64,000 nt of DNA from Lunularia cruciata (GCA_948567375.1 OX419762.1:27978608-28042607); one strand, 5' to 3'; shown: positions 23,601 to 36,090, counted from the stretch's first letter. The notes: generated by a model from the sequence alone, not told the origin. Numbers and translations: made by a program.

Positions 23601-24291
23601 AGTTGGAGAGGAGACTCCTTTTATGGATTGTTTATGGTCCGCTATTGGTGAGGTACGGATGGGCTTACTTGTAGTCTTTGAACACCTAACTTGATTCCTT
23701 CCCGTGCCTTTACGAACGATAAAAGTAATTAACACTTAAAAGTATGGTTACAGGTAATGGATCTCGCGGACTGTGATGTGTACACCTGCGTGCCTGATTT
23801 TGAAGGAGACCCTTTTGCTGACCGGGGAAGCATGTGAGTTTATGACTCTGCTGGAAACGTCCTGCTTGATCTACATTTACCGAGAGCCCCTATTCCGCTC
23901 TCAGCTGTTGAGGTTTGGCTCTTAATAAGTTTGAATGGTTGTTTTTTACGTGGTAATCAAACAGATGGTCCTTCAACTACTTTTTCTACAACAAGAAACT
24001 GAAGCGGATTCTTTGCTTCAGTTGTCGATGCCTAAGGTAAATTTCCCCGACTTTTGATGTTCAAATTTGAAGTGCCGTTTCATAACGCGTCGGCACCCTT
24101 CTTGCATGTGGATTCTGAAGAAACCGCCAATTGAGAAGGATTTGACTATGTATGTAGGTTGCCTGCTGATACTGATTCAATCTAACGCTTGATGTATGCT
24201 CAGCAAAAGCTCTGTAGACCAGTTCTCCAATGACGAGGATGTGAGTGAGGAGGAATACGATTTCATCCAAGACATGGACCTAGAGGAGTGA
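20681..24291 (+). CDS. MAF1: MAF1, repressor of RNA polymerase III, 10 exons
   Basis: MAF1 binds RNA polymerase III and shuts down tRNA and 5S rRNA synthesis under stress, downstream of TOR signalling (family knowledge). Exons: 20681-20712, 20979-21049, 21296-21345, 21603-21673, 21796-21903, 23088-23175, 23587-23652, 23754-23833, 23965-24036, 24204-24291. Phases all agree and give 241 residues, close to the usual 220-260. Key stretches are MKFLEYTPL at the start, LEAYSCKLAGMDKKLSRSLE, RRTLIYFILTLNHMYPDYDF, CDVYTCVPDFEGDPFADRGS and the hallmark WSFNYFFYNKKLKRILCF. The tail is acidic (SNDEDVSEEEYDF). Ser-rich sequence around residues 55-75 (FSSSLSTSPVGPLSSTA) is a plausible phosphoregulated linker. 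Intron 5 is long (1184 bases) and carries a tRNA-like cloverleaf and a 17-bp hairpin. Confidence 0.95.
22138..22216 (+). tRNA. Class II tRNA-like gene (serine-like) inside MAF1 intron 5
   Basis: The 79 bases fold as a full cloverleaf. The acceptor pairs GGAAGTG with CATTTCC (one G-T pair), the D stem is GTC/GAC, and the anticodon stem pairs GGCGG with CCGTT. A long variable arm CTCC-TTTT-GGAG follows, and the T stem GAGAG/CTCTC encloses TTCAAAT. The B-box-like GTTCAAATC is at 22197-22205, and TTTT, a Pol III terminator, follows directly at 22217-22220. The long variable arm points to Ser or Leu. The anticodon loop TCGAAAG has C instead of T at position 33. The A box is poor, and G occupies position 8. 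It may be a serine tRNA that lost one or two loop bases, hence a pseudogene. Confidence 0.45.
22773..22834 (+). other. Perfect 17-bp hairpin in MAF1 intron 5
   Basis: TGTCCATACCATTCATC (22773-22789) is followed after 28 bases by its exact reverse complement GATGAATGGTATGGACA (22818-22834). It could be a small foldback transposon remnant, a small-RNA precursor or a structural element of the intron. No longer arm matches are seen outside it. Confidence 0.8.
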
Positions 24292-26066
24292 ACTTTGGCA
24301 CGCAAACCTCTGTATATATTGCAGTCCTTGTAAATTGTAGTATACGACATGCTCATTGTTAAAGCTTCATCAACTCATCGTTGACATCGCCCGAGTAGTC
24401 GTATATACTTGTACAATGTGGAGTCACAACTCAGCATCGTCACTACAGCTTGCTCTGGATCTTTAGGTCAGGACACTTTCATAGTGAAACCTTTTGTTCT
24501 CATTAATCAGGGATTGCTTCGGAATAGCGGATTTCATTTCATGTTCATTTCACGTTATCTTCGTGCCTTTAAAGTCAGTCGCATGCGTTCTGTTTACAGC
24601 ACTGCAAGTCCGGGTTGTGTTCCTGTCACTCTACACGTGATTCGTGCGCTGGTTAGGTGAATCCAATCTCATTCCACGTCACGATAGTAGGTGGGGTGGG
24701 TCCTGTATTGGTTCTATTAGGTGTTTGTCAACTGGACCGTCATTGACTGTTGGATCCTTACCACTCCGACGGTGGCTTCCTGTCGTGGCTATTCCAAATG
24801 CATCAAACTTACATTCTTTCTTGAAAATGTCTGCGCAGCTTGCGTCCATCCTTGCTTACGACAAGAGCATTTCGCGTTTCCACTGAATGTTGTTCTGTGA
24901 TAATCATTTCCTTACCTCCGGTTTTCTTGGTTGTCCTTAAACTTATCTTTGTCGCGGCTGTGTGCCAACCCTAGCCGGTTTGCTCTGCAATGCATAGTAC
25001 TGATTTTAAACCGTCATCGGGCGCGAGTACTGAGAGATGTTTTATTGGTTAGGTAGCTAGTAGTGAGACTCGACTTTCTCACATTTGTTAACGTTTGCTA
25101 GCTCATTATGTTGTTTTCTTTGTGCTGTACACCATGATTTTCCCTTACACGGACAGGGTTAAGTATTTGTTAAAAAGTGTAGGCCTGATGAGAATCTTCT
25201 CAATACAATGCTACTTTGCCTACAGAGATGAGCGTTATCATTTTCTATAGTTCATTTTTCATATGTTCGAGTAGTGTGTGTCAACAAGAGTTTGCGAGTT
25301 GTATCTTTTAGTCGAATGTGTTGATTCATATGAGCCACGAGACTACAGAATTTGCGTTATGTGTAACTTTGTTGGCGGTTGAGGGAAATCTCTTATTTAA
25401 GTGGCTTAGATTTTTGAAGCAAAGTTGAAAGAATAGTTTCTCCAACGGGTTGAATGTTGGAGAAGCTTGAATGAGAAAGCTCGTCTTCACATCGTTTTCC
25501 ATTTTATACAAAGTGTGATGACGATCCATGTTTGACACAAGAAATAGATATGTAGTGCACTGTCAAGTCAACATTGTACAATCTTACTGCCATATGATTA
25601 TCTACTCTGTAATTACCTTCCATTCCCACAATCTTCTTTCCTCGTGCATTGCATCTCTTACCGTCACAACATTAGGTTCTAAAATGGCCATTTATAGACA
25701 ATCTCACGTTTCTTGGTCATGACTGGTCAAGCTCGTAGACAGTGGATACAGAACCGTGTAGCTAGCTACTAGCTAGCCGTCTTGCACTCCATCTTCCAAC
25801 ACTGGAGTCGTCCAGTGTAAGTCTCAATGTTTCACCCTGAACCTGGTCAAAGTAAAGCTGATAAGTATCGCTGCAACTGGGTGATATGACATCTTTTATT
25901 CAGGTCTCGCTTTGGATAATAGGACCCGAAATGCAAGGGGCTATTAATTGAAAGAAATCATTGAGAATCACCCGTAACAAAGAGTACCCAGCAGACAAAT
26001 AAGAAAGCTCAACGAGCCCTACAAACACTAACTGCGTGGGCCTAATGAAGCCAGATTGACAGAATA
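24292..26066. other. Region between MAF1 and the leucine-rich-repeat gene
   Basis: The 3' ends of two convergent genes (MAF1 on plus, the LRR gene on minus) face each other across 1.8 kb. I see no further gene or repeat. Open frames here are short and lack family features. Confidence 0.6.
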
Positions 26067-27473
26067 TCAAGAAACTGAGGTCAAATCTCGAAATACGCTG
26101 ACAGATGAGCTCATATGCACCTTGTTTTGTTCACATGGCGTGGAGTAACCACGCCATTTCTGAGAGCCTTTCAATAGGTATTCACGGTGCCGGGCGTACT
26201 TTTTGGGAAGTGAGGTGTACCACCCGGTGGTAAAAGGAGGGCTGGTGTAGAGACCCGAATGCCAGTGGCTGCTGTAAAATGGACTCGTGTAAAATCCCGG
26301 AAAACAGCCTGCTCTGCACCAGTGGACGAGTGGAATCTGATCCGAAGAGTTGGGTAGAGTGATCAAATTTGTCAAAAAGCTGACATCCATACGATTCGGA
26401 GGGTGAAGCTGTTTTAAAGGTTGAGCTTTACATCGGTGCAAGAGCGGAAGCTGACCCAAAGAATTGGGAAGGGTTACGAGAGCCGGGAAGTTTGAGCAGA
26501 ATCCTAAATCTACGTGAGTCAGTACTTGAAGTTGCAATTCGTCCATGCGGTCCGTATCACCCCAGTGGACTAGTGGAAGTTGGCCCAAAACTCCGAAGGA
26601 GTGACGCGTTCGGTTGAAATCTAGGTAAGTCAGAGCGTGAAGTTGGCTTATAGATTCAGGTAACGTCACAAGATGAGTATAAGATAAATCTAAAATGGTC
26701 AGTGCTTGAAGTTGGCCCAAGGACTCCGGTAAATTCGTGAGCTCGTAACAAAAGGATAAATCTAGAACTTTCAGTGCTTCAAGTTGGCCCAAAGACTCGG
26801 GCAAATTCTTGAGCTTGTGACAACAGGATAGATTTATAATTTTCAGAGCTTTAAGTTGTCCCAAAGACTCGGGCAACTTCACGAGACTTCCACAATCTAA
26901 ATGTAGATGTGTAAGTGACTTAAGCTGACCCAAAGACGCAGGTATCCCCTCGATAGATACGTCTTTAAGAGTTAGACGTGTCAGTGCTTGAAGTTGACCA
27001 ATAGACTCGGGTAAAGTCCGAAAAGAGTAGCACCGAGACACTTTTAGCTTTCCCAGTGCTAGAAGCTGGCCTACAGACTCGGGTAATGTCACGAGATTGG
27101 GGCATTCAAGTATTCGTAAACTGGCGAGAACTTTAAGTTGGCCAAAAGACTCGGGTATCTTCCTTAGATGTGTGTAGTAAGATAAATCTAGATCAGTCAG
27201 TGCCCCAAAGACTTGTCCCAAAGACTCAGGTAAATAGCGTAGGACTGTTATTGCTTGAAGTTCCACGGGACTCCTACAACCACCTGTGTTGGGGTTCGTG
27301 GATTCTGTTTGTCGAGTCGAAGATGGATGTAGGGAATTTATATCAAAGCTATAGTCTTTGACTACTGCAAGGTTTGGGATTCGACATGCGGCAGAAGAAC
27401 CATAATGCGACACAACATCTTCACCTGAAATCTCACTCGGTTCCGAAGCAGAGAAGGAAACTCCATGCGACAT
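26067..27473 (-). CDS. Leucine-rich-repeat protein, intronless, 468 residues
   Basis: The frame holds eight to ten plant-type repeats of 23-24 residues with consensus LPESLGQLxALxxLxLSxC (about residues 75-290). These are followed by two degenerate repeats (LPNSLGQLPLLH, LPNSSDQIPLVH). The first ATG giving a natural start is at 27473, since the open frame upstream begins with TTG. No signal peptide, membrane segment, kinase or nucleotide-binding domain is present. The repeats resemble the LRR parts of plant NB-ARC receptors and of intracellular Ras-group LRR proteins. The tail is unusual: Tyr/Trp-rich with recurring YTSP/YTSL motifs (FYTSPF, LYTSPPF, WYTSLPKKY). It may be a stand-alone LRR gene or a domain cut from a larger resistance-type gene. 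Function is unknown. Confidence 0.8.
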   Translation of the reverse strand: MSHGVSFSASEPSEISGEDVVSHYGSSAACRIPNLAVVKDYSFDINSLHPSSTRQTESTNPNTGGCRSPVELQAITVLRYLPESLGQVFGALTDLDLSYYTHLRKIPESFGQLKVLASLRILECPNLVTLPESVGQLLALGKLKVSRCYSFRTLPESIGQLQALTRLTLKDVSIEGIPASLGQLKSLTHLHLDCGSLVKLPESLGQLKALKIINLSCCHKLKNLPESLGQLEALKVLDLSFCYELTNLPESLGQLQALTILDLSYTHLVTLPESISQLHALTYLDFNRTRHSFGVLGQLPLVHWGDTDRMDELQLQVLTHVDLGFCSNFPALVTLPNSLGQLPLLHRCKAQPLKQLHPPNRMDVSFLTNLITLPNSSDQIPLVHWCRAGCFPGFYTSPFYSSHWHSGLYTSPPFTTGWYTSLPKKYARHREYLLKGSQKWRGYSTPCEQNKVHMSSSVSVFRDLTSVS

Positions 27474-30319
27474 TTTTGCAGTCCGCAATGAACCGACAGA
27501 ACTTGAAAGCTTTCTCAGCTATAGAGAAGAGAGCTCGTGCACATTGCAGCACGTTGTTGATCGCCCGAGAGACTCACATAACGACTCCAAGCGCCCTGTC
27601 ACAATTGCATTCAATAGGTTAGCGTTCTGCTCCACTAAATTCACAGAGCTTTTAGGCAGCGTATGCCTTCACAGCAGGACATCTCTTTAAGCTCACAACT
27701 CAATTACGATTGATATGAGACATTGTCCAGAAGCAACTAGATCCGGAGTTGTTCAGTCACTTGAGATGGACTGAAATCAGATATTCCACCTCGTTCGAGT
27801 TACACTGAAAATGAACCCCATGTGGTCTCCTCACCAATTCCAAGTCATGTTAAGTTGTTCGACCTTCGAAGCAGAAGCAAAGTGAGCAAAATCGTGGTGT
27901 GCCTTGCGGCTAAGTGCAAACTAGGTAGACATTGTAGATGCTATAAGCTGTAGCCCGGGTAAATCAAGTTAGTACATGGCATGGGACTGTAACTATACTA
28001 GATACTAGATCGGCTCATCAAAGTCGAGTCAGTGACAGTTTCTTCACCTCTACTCTTAGGAATCGTCTTGCAAGCGTTTCTCGTGACCTAAGACATCCAG
28101 CGTTCTAAGGTGCGTCTAGAATTTAGATAGGAGATCACCGGTCGTTATATATTCCATACTGATCAAATGCATCCATCAGTAGCTCATGATTATGTGTCCC
28201 TAGTACGCATGCATGTACTTACAGAGATGCACAAAGATCACCTGGATAGTCCGACCAAAATAGTACAATCACAATAGATACCTTTGTGGTCAGGCAACTC
28301 TATAGGCGCTGAAGCTCCCGAGCATGTGTTGAGCTATCTCTCTTGACCATGACTCGATGGGAATTCAGGTGTATTGGATATTTTGATGTATCGGTATGAC
28401 CAAATCTTTCTAAACTGCAGATTGTCGGACCCAATACCCTGGAATTTGCAAGTGCAGCACAAATTTTATTGGTTTCATTTTGTGCTGTGCGCATTCATCG
28501 ATGTCCGTTGTGGATGCACAGGTATTGAAGTTGGCGCGCGTACCATTTTAGAGGTAGGCGGTAAACTGACAATCGTGTGTCATAACGGTGCAGTCGTGAG
28601 GGGACTGTCTGCAATCGCGGTTGGGGCTTCCAGTCCGATTGCCCGTCCTGATTCACGTGACTTAAATGTCTCGTGCCGACCATAACATGAAAAAGAAGAC
28701 CCCATCAAGCTGTGCAAGGAAAATACATAGAATGTAAATGGGGCTCAGCACCAATAGTATCGGTAAGAGAAATGGTACCATAAAATGGTATTGCTTCCCT
28801 CACAATGAACATGGAGAGCTCAATAATGTCTGGAAAAGAGCAACCCACAGCTAGTGTATAAATCCACCAAATTCTCTAGCTATGGAAGGATTGAATAAGA
28901 TTTTCTCTGCTGCGCTTACTCCTTACCTCATGATTCCTCATTCGAGATGGACGAACGTGAATATCAGGTGCTCCTCCCGAGAGTATGCGAACGCAGGCAA
29001 GATGGAACCTGTGACGGATACGTTCGAATTCTACACATCAACAGGACGATGATTGATACGGTGCAGAGAACATGTACACGCCGTGAATTTAAGTGTAGCG
29101 AGTGCAGTAGTAGCCTTTTCCCTGAGGAGATCTAGACTAACAATGACATCAGTTGACAATGTGCGAGAGCATCAACGGGAAGAGATCTGGAACGAGTTCA
29201 GAAACTATGGACATGCAACCAACTACTTCCTGTAAGAATGCGAAACAAAAATGCGCGACCTCATGGTCCATCATGCCATATTCATTCAATCTACTGTTAT
29301 CCATAGCGTGCTTCACATTCCCCGTAAACGCCTGTCGAAGCTTCCGAGAAACGACGTCTCCGTGCCTTACGTCGACAGACACCCAATCCTCATCAACGCT
29401 TTTGCTTAGAAGAAGCTCCTAAGTATTTTCAACGCTCTTCAGGTGTCAGTCTGTGTCGACTTACTGTAGCCATGATATTGATGTTTATACCCCCACGTTT
29501 ACTACTACACGACTTCACTTCAGATTAGATGTCCTGTAGAGACAGTTCCCGAATCCTCTTGGGTCGGTTGCACATGCATGCTGCCGCCCTCAACTTGTGC
29601 CTGGAGTGCCCAGGCTTATTACGTAGCTGGACATTTCTGCCCACCTCTTAATGAGGTTGTCCTCGTCCCTCCCTGATCGTGGGACATGCGAAAATAGTAC
29701 ATTCAACCATAAGAACATATATCACACATGTTTAGTATTTTCTGAAGGGGAGCGGCTAGGTTGACATTCTTCCCTTTCTACATCCCAGGACTCTGATAAT
29801 CTTTGCATTTATCAGTCCCGTGCTAATGGAACCAATCAGAGGCCTGTGCTGTGGAAGGGGTATCACTCTAACAAAACCCGGTGTCAACTAACAGCCCCCA
29901 AAAATCATGCTCATATGGTGTGTACGTGTGTTTCATATGTATGAAAGTAAAACCGTAGTCTACTGTGGATCCCCGGCCCACAATAGAAGGAAAGCGGAAA
30001 ACTTCTAGCACCTTAACCTCACCTAACCTTAAAAGTTGGTTCCATCCGGGAGCCAGAAAGGCAATCGTGTAGAGTAACAAGAAGGATGGAGCTAAGCAGC
30101 AATGGTATCGAACGATGGGGAAGACCACATTAACCAGATAAGAAAACAGAGGTAAAACGGAGCCAAACACCAATAATTTCGGTAAGAGATCTGCTATACA
30201 ACACGTAATATATTTGAGTTATACAAGTCGTTTTATCCATCTTGCACGTTTACGTCATTCCCACAATGTTTGTTATTGCATTGAGTGGCAAAGTCCTTCT
30301 GGTTCCGGCATAGTAGTGT
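27474..30319. other. GC-richer region upstream of the LRR gene, no gene recognised
   Basis: No open frame over about 100 codons and no family motif is seen on either strand. In particular, no P-loop or NB-ARC motif precedes the LRR gene. Two related short segments (28736-28790 and 30150-30190, sharing CACCAATAxTxTCGGTAAGAG) indicate old repeats. Promoter sequence of the LRR gene lies at its left end. Confidence 0.5.
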
Positions 30320-30459
30320 GCAAAAGAGGACAATTAGATTCCATCATCATCTTATAAGGACTAAGAGCGTTGTAAACCAAGGGGACCCTATGCAACAGAG
30401 GACAATCAGATTCCATCATCCTCTAAGGACAAACACAGTCGGAAACCAAGGGAACTCTA
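30320..30459. repeat. Tandem duplication of about 70 bp
   Basis: GCAAAAGAGGACAATTAGAT.. (30320-30391) is repeated as GCAACAGAGGACAATCAGAT.. (30392-30459), with several substitutions and small indels. Both units end with AAACCAAGG and a CTAT run. Confidence 0.85.
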
Positions 30460-30479
30460 TCAACCGCTAAGGCCGAAGC

Positions 30480-31846
30480 CGTAGCCAAATCTATAATAAA
30501 AAGATCGAATTATATGGTTTGAGTTAAATGATTATATGGTATGACCGTCTAGTTTTCTCAGTCATTGTTCCTTTTCACTTTTCAAGTAGAGTATCATAGA
30601 GTTCCATGTTCCATTTGTGACGCATGTTTCAAAGGATGTTGCTCTATTCACCACTGATATACCTATGCAACTTGAATCCTCCTTTATTCAGTTTGAGTCT
30701 TTCTAACCATTTTTAAGGCTTCCTTGAATTGCGATGTTTTAGATATGTTAAATCAGAAACATTGGATTTTAAATCTATACTCTTTGGTTTTACGTAATAT
30801 TAATGTTTTAATTGTAGTGTTTACTTTAGATTATCATTATATCTTATAATAATATGTAGGATACATGAATTTTTTTGTTTCATGTAATAATTTTGTTGCT
30901 TTCTTATTTAAGTTCTAATTTGATGTGTTTTATTGAAAGTCAAATTTTATAGCTTTTTTCATTTCAAGGCATAACTGTAAAACGTATTTGAGATACCACT
31001 ATCATCTGTAATGAAATTTCAGATTTGAGTTTAAATTCTATTATATTCTGGATCACTCTCAAGTGATTCTTTACAATGAGAGTCTATTCATATTGCTTAT
31101 ACTCCATGGAATAGAGTTACAAATTTCTTGAATAGAGCTCCTTCTTTTTATAACATGTTTTTGCATGAACCTCATCTATTGGATTGACCATAACATTTAT
31201 TGGTGCTTTTGGTCCTAGGACAAAACATACAAGCGTAGATCTCGTAAAGGTAGAGTAACTTTCAAAAGCAGGGATGATTTTCTCATTTTATTGTAAGTAG
31301 GCTTAGGAGGACACTCTATATGCAAGTTATACTCTAAGGACAAATAAATATTCCTAATGCATACATTTTTTTCTTTTCTATACATTATCTTTTATATTTT
31401 TAATAAGACACATAAAAATAATTATAAATCTTGTTATTATATGATCAGATTATATTTTCTAAATTATAAAATTATTCTATCATACATTTCATTCTGATTT
31501 CTATAGGTTTTGTAATGAAGAACATACTCTCATGGGATAATAATGATTAAAATTCACTGCAGAATTTGATTGAGAGTAACCTCTAGACAATCTCCACAAT
31601 TCTATACACATGTATTTGAGACCAAGAGTAATCCTATATTTAAATAGAATTATTATTCTATAAATTATACAAAATAAATAAATAAAACAAAAATTAAGAG
31701 ACTTATTATAATAATTTATTTAGAATAATTTATTTATTATGCAAGATAATTGGAACAGAATTAATAATTAAATATCAATATAGAAAATTTTATACAATAA
31801 ACTTGATTAAAAAAGCTTTAATTTTCAGCGATAAAAAATTTCATTA
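30480..31846. other. Strongly AT-rich stretch, no gene
   Basis: This is low-complexity AT-rich sequence with long A and T runs (for example 31380-31850) and no coding signal. It marks the change from the gene island to the transposon-rich sector and ends at the target site of the Mutator-like element. Confidence 0.6.
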
Positions 31847-31855
31847 TTATTATTT
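31847..31855. other. Left 9-bp target-site duplication of the Mutator-like element
   Basis: TTATTATTT stands directly outside the left inverted end and recurs directly outside the right end at 36091-36099. Nine bases is the usual length for Mutator-like elements. Confidence 0.75.
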
Positions 31856-34800
31856 GGGTAATTTCATAATATGAGCTTGTTTTGAGTGATGTTTCATTAT
31901 ATAACCCGTTTATGCATATTTCACCATATAAGTCCATTTTAATTAACAAAAGAATCACCAGTGAAATTGCACTTGTGTAAAGACCTCTACACCTGAAGTG
32001 ATACACCAATCCAATTTTGATATATTTCCCTTTATGATGAGGGCCTTTGCACCACTAGACCATAGAGTTGCATTGACGGGAAGACTCTATAGACCTAGCA
32101 CACATCACATGTTGTATTTACAAAGATTAACCATAATTTTCTAATGAAATGATCTTTTAACTTGGTTTTTAGTTCTATCTAAGTAAACAAAAACTTAAAA
32201 ACAAGAGAAACACTTTCAACTTTCAAAGAAATTTGAAAGAATAATGTAATTTGAATGTGCAAGGAAGAGGATTCAATCTCATTAGTGCTACATCTTAAAT
32301 ATCTAGAATGAGTCTCACATGATCCAATCCAATCAAGTGAATATTGAAAAGAAATCATGCCAGAATCAAGACAAGCTAAATTGCATTTGATCAATGTCCA
32401 TGACCGTGTTCCGCTTTAGCAGGTACTGCTTCAAGGACCACAAAATAAAAGAATCCACTAATGTAAAACACATTTAGCTCACTCACAAAGACCAAATAAC
32501 CACAGTTTGACCATAGTTTAACCACAATACTTGACACAAGTAGAAACCAAACAATGTACTAACTTTAAGCAAGCTGAAGATTACACCCTAGCCAACACAA
32601 TACCAAACATTGGATTGGACAGATCTCAAACGAAGACTTCATCTTTGAGTCCAAGTGCACCACACAAAGCAAAACTTGACATCTAAGCTTGATTTGAATC
32701 AATTGTTGACCTATCAAGAGCTCTAGACACAATTGAAAACAACATTGACAAACTTGAACTATCATTTATGAGTACAACCTATTAATGATTTCAGTGGTGA
32801 ATATCTCACCCCTTAAAAATAGGTTGACTAAATATTTTGTAGTGGAATGCCAAGTTGAAATACAACAAATGAGATAAAATTGATCATAAATGGAAATCTT
32901 TACTTTGTCAATCCACAATGGTGGTATAAAATTTGAAGTAATAATGCTAAACTATGTGGGAAATTTGTATAAGAAGGTCTACATGAATTTTCACCTTACA
33001 AATAACCAAAATTGCTTAGAGTGAGTTGCAACTAGGAAAGAGTTCTAGACTAGCAACAAACTTAGCCTTCACCAACAAGATATGTTGAAGAAACCTAGCA
33101 AAGATATAGTTTTCTCATAATCTAAGAACAAATGGATTATATCATTATGTACTAATGCTCCTTCCTATTAAGAATTGCTAAGATTTCTATGTTATATTCA
33201 GTCTCCATCACTAACAAAACCTACTCAAAGACCATTGTATTTATAGGCATCATATGAGCTGACTTGATGACTATTGTAGTGAGCATTGGGACTTCCACAA
33301 ACTCGTAAAGCAATCTACAAACTTGCATAGAAAGAATCTCTTGCATGGGGTAGAGCTTTCCATGACCTTGGATGACATGTCACATAAGTCACCACTCAAG
33401 CCTTCAAAATTTGGCACAAACCAAATTAGTCAAATGATGATAAAGTTACTAGAAAGAGCATAAATAAAGCCTCTACCCACATCTATCTATCATACAAATA
33501 GAACACATAAGCTTCACTTCACCTCATCTTATCTAACTTGACAAACATAAGGACCTACCCATGTTAGTCAAAGCAATGGCAAGTGAAACAAGAGTAATTG
33601 CTCCTCCACCATTCAACAAGTAATGAGGTCAAACAATGGCAACAATAGGGTAAAATCATAACTTGAAAACAATCTCCAAGAAAGGAATAAAATGCATCAA
33701 GAGAACCCAAGTTTATAGCAGACAACTTATACAAAAAACATGAGGACTTTGCTTATTTAACCTAAGTAGTCAACAACAAAACACGTTATGCAATAGTCCA
33801 TTAGACAAATGAAGAAGCAAGAGATGGCAACCCATGTATTTGTCTAACTCAATTACATGTACTTTCTTATAGGTCCTTCAATTATGCACTTTTTTTCCAC
33901 ACATTGTACATGTAAGAGCTCCCATCAAGACATTTTTTCCAATTTCATGTCACTTCTAATTAGGTCTATCATGTGGTATTTTGATTACAAGCAAAGCAAT
34001 TTTGTCCTCTAAAATATTTTTGATGGTGATGGGATGATAAGAGTGAGCATAGACTGTGCAAAAATTTGAATGACTAATGACTAGTGAAACTTTTGAAAAT
34101 TTCACTTTGAAGGCAAGAGCAATAACATGGTTGCAAGGCAACAGTAGATTTTGGTAGACTCCACAATCACAATGGCAATTCTCATTATTTCTTGATGGTA
34201 GTATCACAATATATCTCCAACATGATGATGTCAACACCAAAATTTTAATAAAAGCAATCGTAGTTATCACTTGATAATTTAAAGAATTTTTGAACTCTTC
34301 ATTGAAATATTCATAGTAATGATGTTAATGAGGTGTATCATTCCATAGCAAAAACCCCAAGATTATACAAATTTTCCATCTGATGATCATAGATCGTGTC
34401 AATCATATCAATGCAAAGCTTCTCACAAATTTCTCTTGTGATTGAATTTTTAATTCCCATAAGATTAGAGATGACATGGCCAAATCAAAGACCAACAATA
34501 GCATAGGTAGCCAATGATCATGGGAAATATAGTCTTGTTGTCACAAAATTTGTCTACTCTACCTTCTTCAAAGCTTCTTGGGAAAGAGCTAGCAATATCT
34601 GCTTATGCACAAAAAGCACTCTTGCAATCAATCACATATTTGTTGCCAATAATTTTGTTATTTGAAAGCAACATCAATAGTTTTGTGCAATGAGAAGTAA
34701 TTTGGCACATGCTTCAACTAAGGCCTTTTCTCTATTGTTAATGATAGTCATTCATCAAGAATTTATGTAATGAATGCTTCCTTCAATTGTGTAAAAAACC

Positions 34801-36090
34801 AACTCCAAGTTTCCTTGCATTCATTTGATGCCAATCCCCAAGCGGAGATCACCAATTCATTCTTAGAATCCAACCCTCCTGCCAAAAGCAATTGCTAGAT
34901 GAAGTGATTCTTTGTGAAAGTTGCATCAATTGCCATAAACTTTCATAGATGCATGAAAGCGTAGCATGGAGCTCCATGAAAGAAAAAATCCCTCTCAAAG
35001 TGTTGAATCATGCCACAATCTTTCAAAGTTTCCACTCTATTGAGAAAAAAATTGTCTTAGGATCCACCTCAATCAACCTCTCTGCATAACTCGGTGCAAT
35101 TCGGAACAAATCATTTTGAACATCTATAGACCCTTGTAACAATACTTCTTTTGCAGCAATACTATAGCTAAGTTCAATGTTACAAATCCTCTTAAAGTAG
35201 GTTTGAATGGTCTTTGGTTTCATGGTTGAAATCATAGCCAATAATCCTTCTCAAAGTTTCTCAATTACCCATTTTTTATTGGATTGAGAACCCCTTTGTC
35301 TTGCTAAAGTTCCTTGACAAGAATGATCTATGTTTAGATACATTACTTTTACTTCTTGTGTTTGTTTGCTAAAGATAGTACAAAGATTGTAAGAGTTCCT
35401 TTGCAAGAATGATCTATGTCCAACTACATCATTGTTACTTCTTTGCCAAAGATAGCAAAAACAGTCGTGCAAGTGCAATCTAAATCTCTTGGTGTCCCAC
35501 AACACTCTAGAACTATTCTTTCATTGTTGCAGGACTTCATGTCAAAGCTATATTTGTTTGCAACAACATGGCCTTGAGCAACAAGTTTGACATCATTGAA
35601 AGAGTAATACACAACTAAAGAGCACATAAAAAGCTTTGGACATTGACAAGCTTCAGGTTGAGACCAGATGGGGAGCATGATTGCAAACTGTTTCATTAGA
35701 TGAGTTTGGTCCATCTTTGTAAATACATGTGATGCAGGCAAGTATATAAAGTCTTCCCATTGATGTAGCTCTAAGTTCTAGTGGTGCAAAGGTTAACATT
35801 TGAAATTGAAAAATGGGACTAGTGTGCCACTGTAGGTGCAAAGGTCTTTACACCGGTCTAGTGATACAAAGGTCAACATCTGAAAGAGAAAATGTCAAAA
35901 CGGGACTAGTGTGCCACTTTAGGTGCTAAGGTCTTTACCCTGGTGCAATTTCACTTGTGGTAAAGTCGTAAGTGAAATTAGTGACTCTCATTGTTAGACT
36001 TTCACAAGCAAAATTTGTTAAAACAAAGTCATATGACAAGGTCATATTGTGAAATATTGTTCAAAATAGAATTATATTGTGAAATTGTTC
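31856..36090 (-). mobile_element. Mutator-like element (MULE) with long inverted ends, 4235 bp
   Basis: The ends are inverted and imperfect over roughly 220 bases. Left plus-strand text such as AGTGAAATTGCACTTGTGTA matches the reverse complement of the right end, AGTGAAATTGCACCAGGGTA. TTATTATTT flanks both ends. The interior encodes a decayed Mutator-type transposase on the minus strand. Near the right end the subterminal sequence is tandemly duplicated (35774-35943, CTAGTG..GCAAAGGTC..TTTACAC). The element is defective because the transposase is full of stops. Confidence 0.8.
33950..35850 (-). pseudogene. Mutator-type (MuDR) transposase remnant with SWIM zinc finger
   Basis: Pieces in order on the minus strand are: an N-terminal segment with DVKLVAQGHVVANKYSFDMK and CCGTPRDLDCTCTTV (35741-35430), like the MuDR DNA-binding region. 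Next come a middle part with FFSIEWKL and ELHATLSCIYESLW (about 35050-34900), then NREKALVEACAKLLL (about 34730). The end is the SWIM finger NENCHCDCGVYQNLLLPCNH (34180-34110), with CxCx(n)CxH intact. Numerous stops and frameshifts separate them. It lies inside the inverted ends at 31856 and 36090, so it is that element's own transposase. Confidence 0.75.

Noticed and set aside
24409-24886. Overlapping plus-strand frames after MAF1 as an additional gene
   Set aside because: They have no family resemblance, no plausible splice structure, and length expected by chance.
28374-28685. 103-codon plus-strand frame in the region upstream of the LRR gene
   Set aside because: The translation has no recognisable motif and overlaps antisense frames of similar length. 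Not supported as a gene.
30320-30459. The 70-bp duplication as a coding repeat (TIRFHH motif in both units)
   Set aside because: The frame is only about 60 codons long and the unit differs by indels. No sign of protein-level selection can be seen.
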